NCBI RefSeq assembly: GCF_000820165.1
Contig: NZ_CDDD01000087.1
Location: 62,001-126,000, forward strand
Source of the DNA: Aeromonas taiwanensis
GTDB lineage: Bacteria; Pseudomonadota; Gammaproteobacteria; Enterobacterales; Aeromonadaceae
DNA: 64,000 nucleotides
Direction: 5' to 3'
The translations under genes and the position numbers were made by a program. The notes beneath the pieces are model-generated. The model did no database searches, had not been told where the DNA came from, and saw nothing but the letters and a program-made list of their open reading frames with translations. Shown here piece by piece: positions 24,465 through 33,113 of this stretch (positions are counted from its first letter, which is position 1; every line of letters begins with the position of its first letter).

Positions 24465-26507
24465 TTATTGTTGTTTGTTCAAAAGAGGAAGGGGAGGGCG
24501 AAACAGGGTCTGGGCCAGATAACCCAGCTTGAGACCCCAGCGGCGGTGGCGGGGCAGGGGGCGCACCTCGGTCTGGCCCTGCTGTGATAGCCTTTTTATC
24601 TGTTGTTCCGGGGTGATCCACAGCCGGCTGTCCCAGTCGAAATAGCTGGGATAGAGGGCCAGGGTCGCGAGGGTGAGCTGCTCGAGGGTGAGTGCTCGCT
24701 TGCGCCGCGTCAGCGGGTTGGCATCCAGGGTCAGCCCCCAGCCACTGTAGAAGGGCTGCCCCCAGACCACGACCCGCACCCCTTGCACCAGTGCCTCGAA
24801 CCCGCTGAGGGACGTCATGGTGTGCAGCTCGTCCACATGGGGGTAAAGACTGCCCAGCTCCACATCCAGCACCTGCTCGTCGACGCACTCGGCCAGACAC
24901 GCGGCCGAGATGGCCCCCGCCCGGTTGCCGGCCACCACGTCGGGATGGGGCTTGAACAGGATATAGGCATCGGGGCGTGCGGCGCGCGCCGCCCATAACA
25001 GCTGCTCGTTGCTACGAATGACCGGGCTGCCGGTCAGGATGGAAGCATCCCCGTCGACCTGCCCCACCACCAGCACACAAGCTTTCTTTCTTTTGGCGGG
25101 TGCCCAGGGGCGGCTGTCGCCCACGTTGTATTTGCTCACCTTGTGGGTGCGCAGCAACGCCAGCAGTGCGCGGCCGCGCTGGAGATCCGCCTCGCTGAAG
25201 GTGTGGTGGCCAAGCAGTTGTTCGAGCTGGCTCGGGGCCGTGCTGTCGAAATAGATGCCGACCGGATCGATGGAGAGGGACGAGGGGCGGCACAGGTTCG
25301 AGCCCAGCCCGCGCGAGCGGATAAAGCCGTCCTCGACCCGGATGGCGCTGGTGAGCTCGGGGTATTGTCGGCCCCACACCAGCACCTGCTCGTCGCCGGT
25401 GAGGCGGCGAGGGGGGCTGCGTACGAAGCGGATCTCGCGGGCCAGGTGCGCGCAAAACGCGCGCATAAAGGCGCGCTTCCACAGGCTGAAACCCACCAGA
25501 TAGAGGCGTTGCCAGCGCGGCGCCGGTTTGAGCTGGGCGGCTATCAGGGCGATGACTTCTTCCACCTCGCACGGCTGACCGAGCACAGGATCGCAATAAC
25601 GCGGGTAGGCGATCAGCGTCCCGTGCACCAGCTGCTCCAGCGTCACCTGGGTGCGGCGCTCGCACGCCAGTTCGTCCCGGGTCAGTCCCCAGCCGGCGTA
25701 GAAGGGCATGCCAAAGCAGTAGACCGGCTTGCCAAGCAGCAGGGCCTCGAAGCCCATCTGGGAGGAGACGGTGTAGACTCCATCCACGACGCGCAGCAGG
25801 GCGTGGGGGTGGCAGGGTTCGCTCACCACCTCGAGATCCGGCAGGTTCAGCCTGGCCAGTGCGCCGCGTTTCTTTCCCAGCCGGGTGTCGGGGTGGGTGC
25901 GCAGCAGCAGACGTGCACCGGGGTGGCGCAAGCGGGCCGTCTGCACCATGTCGATAAAACGCTGCTCGTCGGCCAGGGCGCCGGCGATGGAGAGATCCCC
26001 CGCCACCTGATCAATCAGGAGGATGCGAGGGCGATTGTCCATGTCGAAGCGGCGCGCCAGGGAGGGGGGCAGCCGCACGGGATCGTCCTGTCCCGGATAG
26101 AGGTTGTACTTGGTCACGCCGTGGGTGCGGACAAGCGCGATCAGCGCCTGAGCCCGTGCCTGCGCCTGCTTGCTCAGGGGGGCCGGGATCAGCGACTCGA
26201 GCCGGCTGGGGGTACGCGCATCGTAATAGATGCCCTGATCGTCCCACACCAGGCCCAGCGCCACCCCGCCGCGCGCCGGATGGCCGAGGTAGCCGATAAA
26301 GCCATCCTCGAGGCGCCAGAAGGGGCGTCCCTCGCGGCTGGCCAGATCCCTCAGCGCGGCGCTGTTTTGCTTGTTGCCCCAACCCACCAGGATGTCGTCT
26401 GCCTGCAGGGGGCCTGCGCCGTCATGCAGTGCGACCTCCTGGCCAAGGCAGGCCCGCAGCTGGGCTGAACGGGCGAGCAAGCCTCGTGATAATGTCCGTA
26501 TAGTCAT
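24465..26507 (-). CDS. kpsC: Capsule polysaccharide beta-Kdo transferase KpsC (two tandem domains)
   Basis: 680 residues from the ATG at 26507. A GTG at 26537 is also in frame but overlaps the preceding gene, and the ATG start aligns better with known KpsC. Two homologous halves are visible. The first has WRLEDGFIGYLGHP, YYDARTPSRLE and RTHGVTKYNL. The second has IRVEDGFIRSRGLG, YFDSTAPSQLE and RTHKVSKYNV. KpsC extends the Kdo linker with alternating linkages after KpsS, at the cytoplasmic face of the inner membrane. This part of the operon has returned to the normal GC content. Confidence 0.9.
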   Translation of the reverse strand: MTIRTLSRGLLARSAQLRACLGQEVALHDGAGPLQADDILVGWGNKQNSAALRDLASREGRPFWRLEDGFIGYLGHPARGGVALGLVWDDQGIYYDARTPSRLESLIPAPLSKQAQARAQALIALVRTHGVTKYNLYPGQDDPVRLPPSLARRFDMDNRPRILLIDQVAGDLSIAGALADEQRFIDMVQTARLRHPGARLLLRTHPDTRLGKKRGALARLNLPDLEVVSEPCHPHALLRVVDGVYTVSSQMGFEALLLGKPVYCFGMPFYAGWGLTRDELACERRTQVTLEQLVHGTLIAYPRYCDPVLGQPCEVEEVIALIAAQLKPAPRWQRLYLVGFSLWKRAFMRAFCAHLAREIRFVRSPPRRLTGDEQVLVWGRQYPELTSAIRVEDGFIRSRGLGSNLCRPSSLSIDPVGIYFDSTAPSQLEQLLGHHTFSEADLQRGRALLALLRTHKVSKYNVGDSRPWAPAKRKKACVLVVGQVDGDASILTGSPVIRSNEQLLWAARAARPDAYILFKPHPDVVAGNRAGAISAACLAECVDEQVLDVELGSLYPHVDELHTMTSLSGFEALVQGVRVVVWGQPFYSGWGLTLDANPLTRRKRALTLEQLTLATLALYPSYFDWDSRLWITPEQQIKRLSQQGQTEVRPLPRHRRWGLKLGYLAQTLFRPPLPLLNKQQ

Positions 26508-26526
26508 GGTGTCACACAATAGATGC

Positions 26527-27582
26527 CTAGTCGGCACGGGATTTGGATTGGAACATGTCCCGAAAGAAAGCGACGGGATTGAGGTAAAGCTTGCGGATTT
26601 TTCGCCACAAGGGGCGGCGACGGGTCACCCCCTCTTGCCAGCGCAGCAGGCCCGGGTAGTCGGCTACCGGATAACCGGCGGCCTCCTGCAGGCCAATCAT
26701 CCACTCGCGAAAATCGGGCAACACCCCGCCGAGCGCCGGATTGGGCACCACGGGCCCGCGCAGCGGTGGCCGCTGATCGTCGGGCAGCGCCAGCATCTGC
26801 TCCAGCATGGCGTCGTTGCCGGCACGGCGACGGTGATAAGGATGGGTCAGTGGGCGCGGGTGCCACTGATGGACCAGAAATCGCCCGGCAAACAGATGGG
26901 GCAGGGCGTAGTAGCTGAAATAGCGGCGAAAGCCCTGATAATCCCCCGGGTGCTGCGCCTTGATATTGAGGGCATAGTCATCCGGCCTCGGCCCGATGGG
27001 GTAGTGGCGGGTGAGCCTGTCGATCAGTTCCAGATCCTCGCCTCCGTGGCCTACAAAGCGCTCGTCAAAGCCGCCGAGCTGCAAGAACCACTCGCGGTTT
27101 ATCAACAGACAGCTGCTGGCCAGGGCAATCCCCTCAACCCGATGATTCTCACCGCGCAGAAAGGACTCCAGACACCCCTGAAAATCCCCGTCAAAGCGCT
27201 CTGTCTCTTCCTTGGTCAGATAGAGGCAGGGGTACATTTCAAAATTTATTTTTACGCGAGTTAGTCCTTTATCCGATGAGATTAAGTGCGTGATTAAAGA
27301 AGCAGGAAACAATAAATCCAGATCAACAAAAAAAATTTTTTCAGCTGTAGTATTCTTTGCTGCAATATTTCTTGCTATTCCAGCGGAATAGTAACTAGAA
27401 CTAATGCCGGCATGCATGAAACTGAAGTTTTCAGACATGCTTTTTAATGACGGGTCTGTTGAAGGTATTAGGAAATCTATAGTTGTATTTTCTATAGAAA
27501 ATTGTTGGAGACCACGCAGTCTGCTTATATCACTGCAGTATTCTCTCTCATGAAAAGGCGATATAATAGTTATTCTGCACAT
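26527..27582 (-). CDS. Capsule glycosyltransferase, GT-A type (chondroitin-polymerase-like N-acetylgalactosaminyl/galactosyltransferase fold)
   Basis: 351 residues. The N-terminus CRITIISPFHEREY, the metal-binding IFFVDLDLLFP (DxD near residue 86) and the motif GGFDERFVGHGGEDLELIDRL are typical of GT-A transferases with a galactosyltransferase-type C-terminal part. A role in capsule chain synthesis follows from its place in the operon. The gene is a base-composition mosaic. Residues 1-114 or so (27240-27582) are AT-rich like the next genes, while the rest is GC-rich like kpsC. This indicates a recombination joint inside the gene. Donor and acceptor sugars are unknown. The ribosome site is poor. 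Confidence 0.8.
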   Translation of the reverse strand: MCRITIISPFHEREYCSDISRLRGLQQFSIENTTIDFLIPSTDPSLKSMSENFSFMHAGISSSYYSAGIARNIAAKNTTAEKIFFVDLDLLFPASLITHLISSDKGLTRVKINFEMYPCLYLTKEETERFDGDFQGCLESFLRGENHRVEGIALASSCLLINREWFLQLGGFDERFVGHGGEDLELIDRLTRHYPIGPRPDDYALNIKAQHPGDYQGFRRYFSYYALPHLFAGRFLVHQWHPRPLTHPYHRRRAGNDAMLEQMLALPDDQRPPLRGPVVPNPALGGVLPDFREWMIGLQEAAGYPVADYPGLLRWQEGVTRRRPLWRKIRKLYLNPVAFFRDMFQSKSRAD

Positions 27583-27588
27583 TTAAAA

Positions 27589-29496
27589 TCAAACAAAGCT
27601 TAATCGCTCAACAATAACACACCCAGCCTTACCCCATGACCACGGCTCACAGTTTTTAAGTGCAATAGATGTTATCTTTAATAGATGGTTTCCAATATTT
27701 ATATCTATAACAATTTGTTGTGTCTCTTTCCATGAGGAAGCATCCTGAGCCCAGACTTGTTCTCCATCAAACTCGACAACAACACCCATCCGACCAGTGA
27801 GCTTAGGGTTTGCATATGGTGTTCTAAGATTTATAACTAAACAATTTGCCCTAGTGGACTCAATCGTTGTAACTAGAGAAACAAAGTCACCTTTTAAAGG
27901 TGCACTATTAGTTAAATGAAAAATTGCAGAAAAGTCTTTTTTAGTAAAACGGAGCTCAGGCTTTCGATCTCTAATGTTTGAACCGCTAATGAATTCAGAT
28001 TTTGTTAAAGGAACTGAATTCTTTGGAATATGAACATCTTTATCAAATGATGATGTTGCATGATACTTATCATTAACTCCCCAATTAGAGAGAATGGGCC
28101 AGTTATCGTCACACATCGCAAGGTAAAATTTATTTTCCTTTCTTATGTCATATGGTATAGATAGCAGATTTTTTAAAAAAGAACGGTTATTGAACAATAC
28201 AAAGGTATTAAATGCAGGATCTGACTCCAATAAAATCAAGGAGTGCCAAACTCCCATTCTATACTCCCAATAAAACAGGTCAAAAGGATCATAACCTGAT
28301 GGTAAATTATCATAGGAAACTTCTTCAAAGAAACTTTTGAATATAGATGCAATATCGCCATCATTAATATTTTGTCCTGAGTAGCATAACATAGCATCAT
28401 CTAAAGTTAGCTTTTTTTCTTTAAGGTTATAGTGCTCACGATAGAATGCCCGACCAATTTCAAGTAGATTGGAACGAATATGTAAATAATTTTTTTGTTT
28501 GAATCTTTTAATGAATTCAAGAGATACACTTGCTTGATGAGTGACATGTGATTGCTTTAAAAAATAAGCCTGAAGATCAATTGCTTGAGATGAGTGTGAT
28601 GATGGAAGTTCAAATGCTTCATGATTCAGATTTAAGTTAAATGAAATATCTGAAACTACTGACATATCAACATCTAATATATCTTTACTTTTCCCTTTAC
28701 TTCCATAGTAAGTAAAGTAATCAATTTGTTTTGATAACTCTCGAGTTGCTGATAATGTTACGCGACTGTCTATCCCTGCACTTATTGAACAGAGTAAGTT
28801 ATATTTACCATGTAGTTTTTTAAGCTGACTAGACAATTGTGATGATAACTCTTTACGTTTTTCAGAAATATCCTTGGCACATTCCAAATCCTTCCTGGGA
28901 AAAAACCTAACTAGCTTTTTAGAGTTTCCATCTAGATAATGATTAGGAATTAGCTGAAATATATCATCATATGTAGTTACATTACCTGGTAAATGATAAC
29001 TCGAGTACTTACTTAAAAATACACCATAACTGTTTTTCTCTGCTTTTATTACACTTGCAAGTAAAGAAGGATGAGATGAGTAAGTATTTTCAATACTTTT
29101 AGAGTAAAAGACACTCCTCATCCCACATGCGTCGTTTAATATTTTTACTACTCCATCAAGACCTCTAAATATTATTGTGAAACGACCATTTATTTCATCA
29201 AGCTCGTCAAAAAAATCTTTTTCAGAGACTATCAGCTTTGTATATAAATGGTTGCTTATACTTTTCAGGTCTCCTTCATCTTGGAGATGGATTGCCATTC
29301 CAACAATAATAAAAAATGAAGGACCATTTATAATGTAATCACATTTACTTTCAGAAGAACAGTGTAAGAAAAATTCATTAACAAAATGTGTTTTCCAGCC
29401 TGGTGATAAATCGCAAGAATGATTTTTTGGAGCAAAAAGAAAACCATTTATGTATGGTGGCAATTTATTTTCTTGATTATCTATAGAGCTCAACAA
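27589..29496 (-). CDS. Asparagine-synthase-like amidotransferase/amide ligase of the capsule island
   Basis: 635 residues, AT-rich. The region around residues 55-200 resembles the glutaminase (Ntn) domain of asparagine synthetase B (EINGRFTIIF and NDACGMRSVFYS), but there is no Cys at position 2, so glutamine hydrolysis is unlikely. The ATP-pyrophosphatase loop is present as SISAGIDSRVTL (residues 237-248). The last 130 residues look like a beta-sandwich appendage. Relatives in polysaccharide loci amidate uronic acids, and Cys-less relatives such as beta-lactam synthetase make amide bonds without glutamine. Next to wecB/wecC, amidation of ManNAcA is a reasonable guess. Start is a TTG with AGAGG six bases upstream. 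Confidence 0.72.
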   Translation of the reverse strand: MLSSIDNQENKLPPYINGFLFAPKNHSCDLSPGWKTHFVNEFFLHCSSESKCDYIINGPSFFIIVGMAIHLQDEGDLKSISNHLYTKLIVSEKDFFDELDEINGRFTIIFRGLDGVVKILNDACGMRSVFYSKSIENTYSSHPSLLASVIKAEKNSYGVFLSKYSSYHLPGNVTTYDDIFQLIPNHYLDGNSKKLVRFFPRKDLECAKDISEKRKELSSQLSSQLKKLHGKYNLLCSISAGIDSRVTLSATRELSKQIDYFTYYGSKGKSKDILDVDMSVVSDISFNLNLNHEAFELPSSHSSQAIDLQAYFLKQSHVTHQASVSLEFIKRFKQKNYLHIRSNLLEIGRAFYREHYNLKEKKLTLDDAMLCYSGQNINDGDIASIFKSFFEEVSYDNLPSGYDPFDLFYWEYRMGVWHSLILLESDPAFNTFVLFNNRSFLKNLLSIPYDIRKENKFYLAMCDDNWPILSNWGVNDKYHATSSFDKDVHIPKNSVPLTKSEFISGSNIRDRKPELRFTKKDFSAIFHLTNSAPLKGDFVSLVTTIESTRANCLVINLRTPYANPKLTGRMGVVVEFDGEQVWAQDASSWKETQQIVIDINIGNHLLKITSIALKNCEPWSWGKAGCVIVERLSFV

Positions 29497-29544
29497 CGAT
29501 GGCCTCTTTAAGTATGCAGTTATTTGATTTTGAATTCAGCTTTC

Positions 29545-30279
29545 TCAAGCAGTTATCAACTGGAGCTTCTTAATAAACTCCTCATAATATTCATCTATAT
29601 AGTGAAATGGGGATAGACCCCATTTGTGGTTATTATTAGCAATAGATAACTCTTTGTCGATAGAGATAACGCAAGAATTATTTATATTTTCAGATAGAAT
29701 AGAAAGGTAATAATCTAGCCGCAAATTAGATTTCTTGTTTTGGGTACATTTAAAATCATCAAATCTAAATATTTTTCCATTAGAGATATAATAGTCACTG
29801 TATCTTGCGTTATGCAATACTATTTTTATATCAGGAAATAAAGTATTTATTTTATTACAGAACAAGTTAGCATTCGATTCAAATAATTTTTGTGCAAGAT
29901 CACTATCTCTTCTTACAATCATCTCCTCAGGGTATTTTTTTATAGAAGGGTTTATTTTTACTTGTTCATCTGAGCGAGTGATAAAACTATTTCCTATTTT
30001 TATCAAGTCATAACGTTCTTCGATTAAGTCAATAATTATTATCTCTGGTTTTTTTTGGACTATTTGAGAAAATGTCGATTTATTATAATCATTGAGGACC
30101 ACCCATTTGAGCCATTGATTTTCAGACTCTAAAATTGTGTGATCTATATTGATGACAGGTGACATCATACTGATTACTGAAACTCTAGGGAAATAAGACC
30201 CAGAAACATCAAATAAATCTTTATGTAGTTCAAATGCATCTCTGGTAACGCAGGAACCAATTATTGAAATCTTTTTCAA
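29545..30279 (-). CDS. DUF6270-like protein of the capsule island (SGNH-hydrolase-like)
   Basis: 244 residues, AT-rich. It opens with KKISIIGSCVTRDAFELH, the signature of DUF6270-type proteins, where a Gly-Ser-Cys turn replaces the GDS block of SGNH esterases. A late WGLSPFHYIDEYYEEF segment could supply the catalytic His. No signal peptide or membrane span is evident. In polysaccharide loci such proteins may attach or remove acyl groups on the sugar, but no member's reaction is known to me. The start appears to be TTG at 30279, with a strong AAGGAGG only four bases before it. Confidence 0.6.
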   Translation of the reverse strand: MKKISIIGSCVTRDAFELHKDLFDVSGSYFPRVSVISMMSPVINIDHTILESENQWLKWVVLNDYNKSTFSQIVQKKPEIIIIDLIEERYDLIKIGNSFITRSDEQVKINPSIKKYPEEMIVRRDSDLAQKLFESNANLFCNKINTLFPDIKIVLHNARYSDYYISNGKIFRFDDFKCTQNKKSNLRLDYYLSILSENINNSCVISIDKELSIANNNHKWGLSPFHYIDEYYEEFIKKLQLITA

Positions 30280-30288
30280 ACATCCTCC

Positions 30289-33054
30289 TTATATACAAAA
30301 AATTTCTTTTGGCAATCCATTAGAGATGAATTTTGCATTCTTTACAAATTCTTTATCCTCTATTTTCCAAGTATGGTTATCCAAGCTTTTGCTACGTATG
30401 GTTATATAGTTATATATGTCAGAAGAATATATTTTCAGTTTGTTTGCATTACAGTCTTTCAAGAATTGAGAGTCTTCACCTTTATTTTTATTATGGAAAG
30501 TGACCTTTTCAAATACTTCTTTTCTGATTATTAGGCTTGCACCAATTATAAAGTCACTGAATCGACAGTCCTTATCACTTCTGATTAAAAATGTCTTATC
30601 CATTGATTCAACATATGCAAGATGAGAATCCTTTCCGACAACATCAGCGCCAGAATACTCCAGAGCAAGTACAGCATCAGTTATATAATGCGAACCATAA
30701 ATATCATCGTCATCTAGTTTGGCGATAACATCGCCACTGGATAATTCCACAGCTTTATTTAAACACTCCCCAAGTGTAAAACTATCAGCCATTTGGACCA
30801 GTTTATGATCTTTTATTTTTGATAGCTTTTCACTGATTGATTTTAAATCAACATCACTTGTGTTTATGATAACAATCAGTTCTTTCCGGTCATACTTTTG
30901 TTGTATGAAGTTATTAATCATTAAGTCTATGTTATGTGGTCTGTTCGTGCACATTACTATAGATACAAGAGGTTGTTCATTATAAAGACTAATATTTCCA
31001 TTTATTTTATTTACAATATACTCAAATCTATTTTTATATGTGTGTTCTTGTAATGTATGACGAGATGCAAGATGACCAACAGCTCGACGTTTATCCTCAT
31101 CATTTAATAAAATATCGATATTTATTTTTGCTGTGTTTTTATTATCAACTATATAAACATGATCACCCAACATCGCCTTCATACCATCGGAATGCGTCGA
31201 CACTACAGGCGTACCACAAGCCAGAATTTCGAAGACCCGACGAGAGAACATAGTCGGTGAATCTTGTACCGTGTTGATATTGAGGAACAGCTTGTACTGG
31301 CGATAAGCGGTGACCATCTGGTCATAGCTGAGAGATCCAACAATAAATGGCTGATATTTGGCCGGGAAGATACGAGATTCACGATGTTGGGTAGCGTGTA
31401 GCATACGGTCGTAGACGTGCAGTTCACGATGCATAGCCCCATCGAGGACGATCTCGGTCTGAATACGGCGGGTATCATGGCCATTGTTGTACCAGCTACC
31501 GGCGAAGCAGGCTTCATAGGTAGGCAGATTCTTGCGCTTGTCACGGATCGGGTTGTGAATTGCCGGCTGCGCTGCAAAGGCTAGCGGGTAAACCCTGTCA
31601 TGGCCGACACGGACCTTGTACTTGTCCACGATCCCGCCATCGGTAGTAAAGATGTAGTCACAATCGGCGGCTACATCGATAAAGACGTCGTAGTTGGTCG
31701 GATCTTCCTTGTTCCAGAACACCACGGGAATGTTCTTGGACTGGCAATATTTGATCGCATCACGTAGCGGATCACCCAGGTGCTTCTTGTAGCTGGCCAT
31801 GGTGTAAGTCCACTCGCCATCATTGCCATTCCAGGCAGATTCGACGAAGAACAGCACGGGGTTGGCGGCATCGATCTCGGCTTTCCAGTTTTTCTTGGTC
31901 AGCGGAATAAAGTTGGCTTCGTAGCGGAAACATTCGTAAGTGAACTTGTCGCTGATCGAGACGACATTGATATGCTGGTTGCGCAGGCGGGCGCGAGGTT
32001 CGAATGCAGGCCAGGTTATCTCGTCATTGGGACGGGCTTCGTTGAAGATGCCCACGCTCTCGAGCAACTGTTGCTTGATCCCGCTGTTAAGCGGAGCCTG
32101 TTCGAACTTGCCTTTGCGTTTGGCTGCGCGGATTTTGATGATCTTCTGCGGCAAGGAGAGTAAACCTGCCAACTTGTTACGCTTGGCTTCGGCCAGTGTC
32201 TTGCCCAAGCGGTAATAGAGCGATTTCTCAAGCTGCTGTTTCTCGTACAGCGCCAGCGCGAGCTTGTCTTTGAGATCTTCCAGGTTGCTCTTTTGCACCA
32301 ACGGAGAATCAGGCAGAGAAAGGATTCGCTTTTCGAATGCCTGAGTCAGTGCTTTGGCCTTCAGTTCAAAGATGCGGGCGATCTCTTCCTGGCTTTCGCA
32401 GTTTTCCAGTCGTATAGCGTTTACCGGCAACATCTCTTCGGCGATGATCTTGATGGGCTTGATGCGCAGGGAGCCTTGGCCTTTGAAACGCACGGCGATA
32501 CTCAGATAGCGCGCTTCCGGTACGGTTTCGAACTCGATCTTGTTGAGGCCGTTGTAGATCTGCTGGTACTTGTGCGCAATGCGCTTTTCTTCGTCGTATT
32601 GGATGAAGAACGCGGCACAGTCCGGACGGTTTTCACCGTACATGGCATCAAGCATGATGCGATACTTGTGACCGCCTTGAATGCGCCAAGACTCCTTATC
32701 CAGAGGCAAGCCATTGATGTCCATGCTACCTGTCTGCAGGTAGAACGAATCACCATCCACCAGATCCATCTCCAGCAACAGCTCACCACTTTGCTCAAGC
32801 GTGATGCGCTTGTTGCGCTCGTTGTCAGCAGGCAGCAGCCAAGCTGAAGCCGACTCGGTATTGGAAATGGTACTGAAAGGCAGATGAGGGTAAGTCTGCT
32901 CTACCCATTCGATCTTGTCCGTCTTGCGGGCCAGCTGACGGTAGAGGCGATCGAGGTGCTCATCATATATAGAGAAAGCAGTGTTGAGCTGGGTTTCACT
33001 TTGACGTGGAGGGTGGTTCTTCTTTGCGTTTTTCTTTGAGAGTCGGGTCGACAT
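30289..33054 (-). CDS. Large two-module capsule glycosyltransferase (CgeB-like GT-B plus GT2)
   Basis: 921 residues. Residues 60-220 form a beta-rich region of unknown role, followed by a helical, basic linker (about 235-330). Residues 355-690 are a CgeB/YkvP-like GT-B transferase (FFVESAWNG, PVVFWNKEDPTNYD, NINTVQDSPTMFSRRVFEILACG), clearly paralogous to the 328-residue protein at 35642. Residues 695-910 are a GT2 GT-A domain (VSIVMCTNRPHN, AKLDDDDIYG, GASLIIRKEVFE). Two active centres suggest it adds two sugars or polymerises the repeat. Base composition changes from GC-rich to AT-rich at about 31150 (residue 635), so the GT2 module belongs to the AT-rich island. Confidence 0.82.
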   Translation of the reverse strand: MSTRLSKKNAKKNHPPRQSETQLNTAFSIYDEHLDRLYRQLARKTDKIEWVEQTYPHLPFSTISNTESASAWLLPADNERNKRITLEQSGELLLEMDLVDGDSFYLQTGSMDINGLPLDKESWRIQGGHKYRIMLDAMYGENRPDCAAFFIQYDEEKRIAHKYQQIYNGLNKIEFETVPEARYLSIAVRFKGQGSLRIKPIKIIAEEMLPVNAIRLENCESQEEIARIFELKAKALTQAFEKRILSLPDSPLVQKSNLEDLKDKLALALYEKQQLEKSLYYRLGKTLAEAKRNKLAGLLSLPQKIIKIRAAKRKGKFEQAPLNSGIKQQLLESVGIFNEARPNDEITWPAFEPRARLRNQHINVVSISDKFTYECFRYEANFIPLTKKNWKAEIDAANPVLFFVESAWNGNDGEWTYTMASYKKHLGDPLRDAIKYCQSKNIPVVFWNKEDPTNYDVFIDVAADCDYIFTTDGGIVDKYKVRVGHDRVYPLAFAAQPAIHNPIRDKRKNLPTYEACFAGSWYNNGHDTRRIQTEIVLDGAMHRELHVYDRMLHATQHRESRIFPAKYQPFIVGSLSYDQMVTAYRQYKLFLNINTVQDSPTMFSRRVFEILACGTPVVSTHSDGMKAMLGDHVYIVDNKNTAKINIDILLNDEDKRRAVGHLASRHTLQEHTYKNRFEYIVNKINGNISLYNEQPLVSIVMCTNRPHNIDLMINNFIQQKYDRKELIVIINTSDVDLKSISEKLSKIKDHKLVQMADSFTLGECLNKAVELSSGDVIAKLDDDDIYGSHYITDAVLALEYSGADVVGKDSHLAYVESMDKTFLIRSDKDCRFSDFIIGASLIIRKEVFEKVTFHNKNKGEDSQFLKDCNANKLKIYSSDIYNYITIRSKSLDNHTWKIEDKEFVKNAKFISNGLPKEIFCI

Positions 33055-33113
33055 ATCCGTGTTCTTTTGTGTAAGCAGTGGCCGGTGTGAGCGACCACTG
33101 TTTCAAGGAAGGG

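Larger units (their letters stand above)
27240..31150. other. AT-rich, probably transferred capsule-specificity cassette
   Basis: About 3.9 kb with conspicuously low GC lies inside a high-GC operon. It covers the 3' third of the 921-codon transferase gene, the DUF6270 gene, the asparagine-synthase-like gene and the first third of the GT-A transferase gene. Both borders are inside reading frames that stay open, so the joints are in frame. No insertion sequence or repeat is visible at either border, which suggests homologous recombination in conserved transferase segments. Confidence 0.75.
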
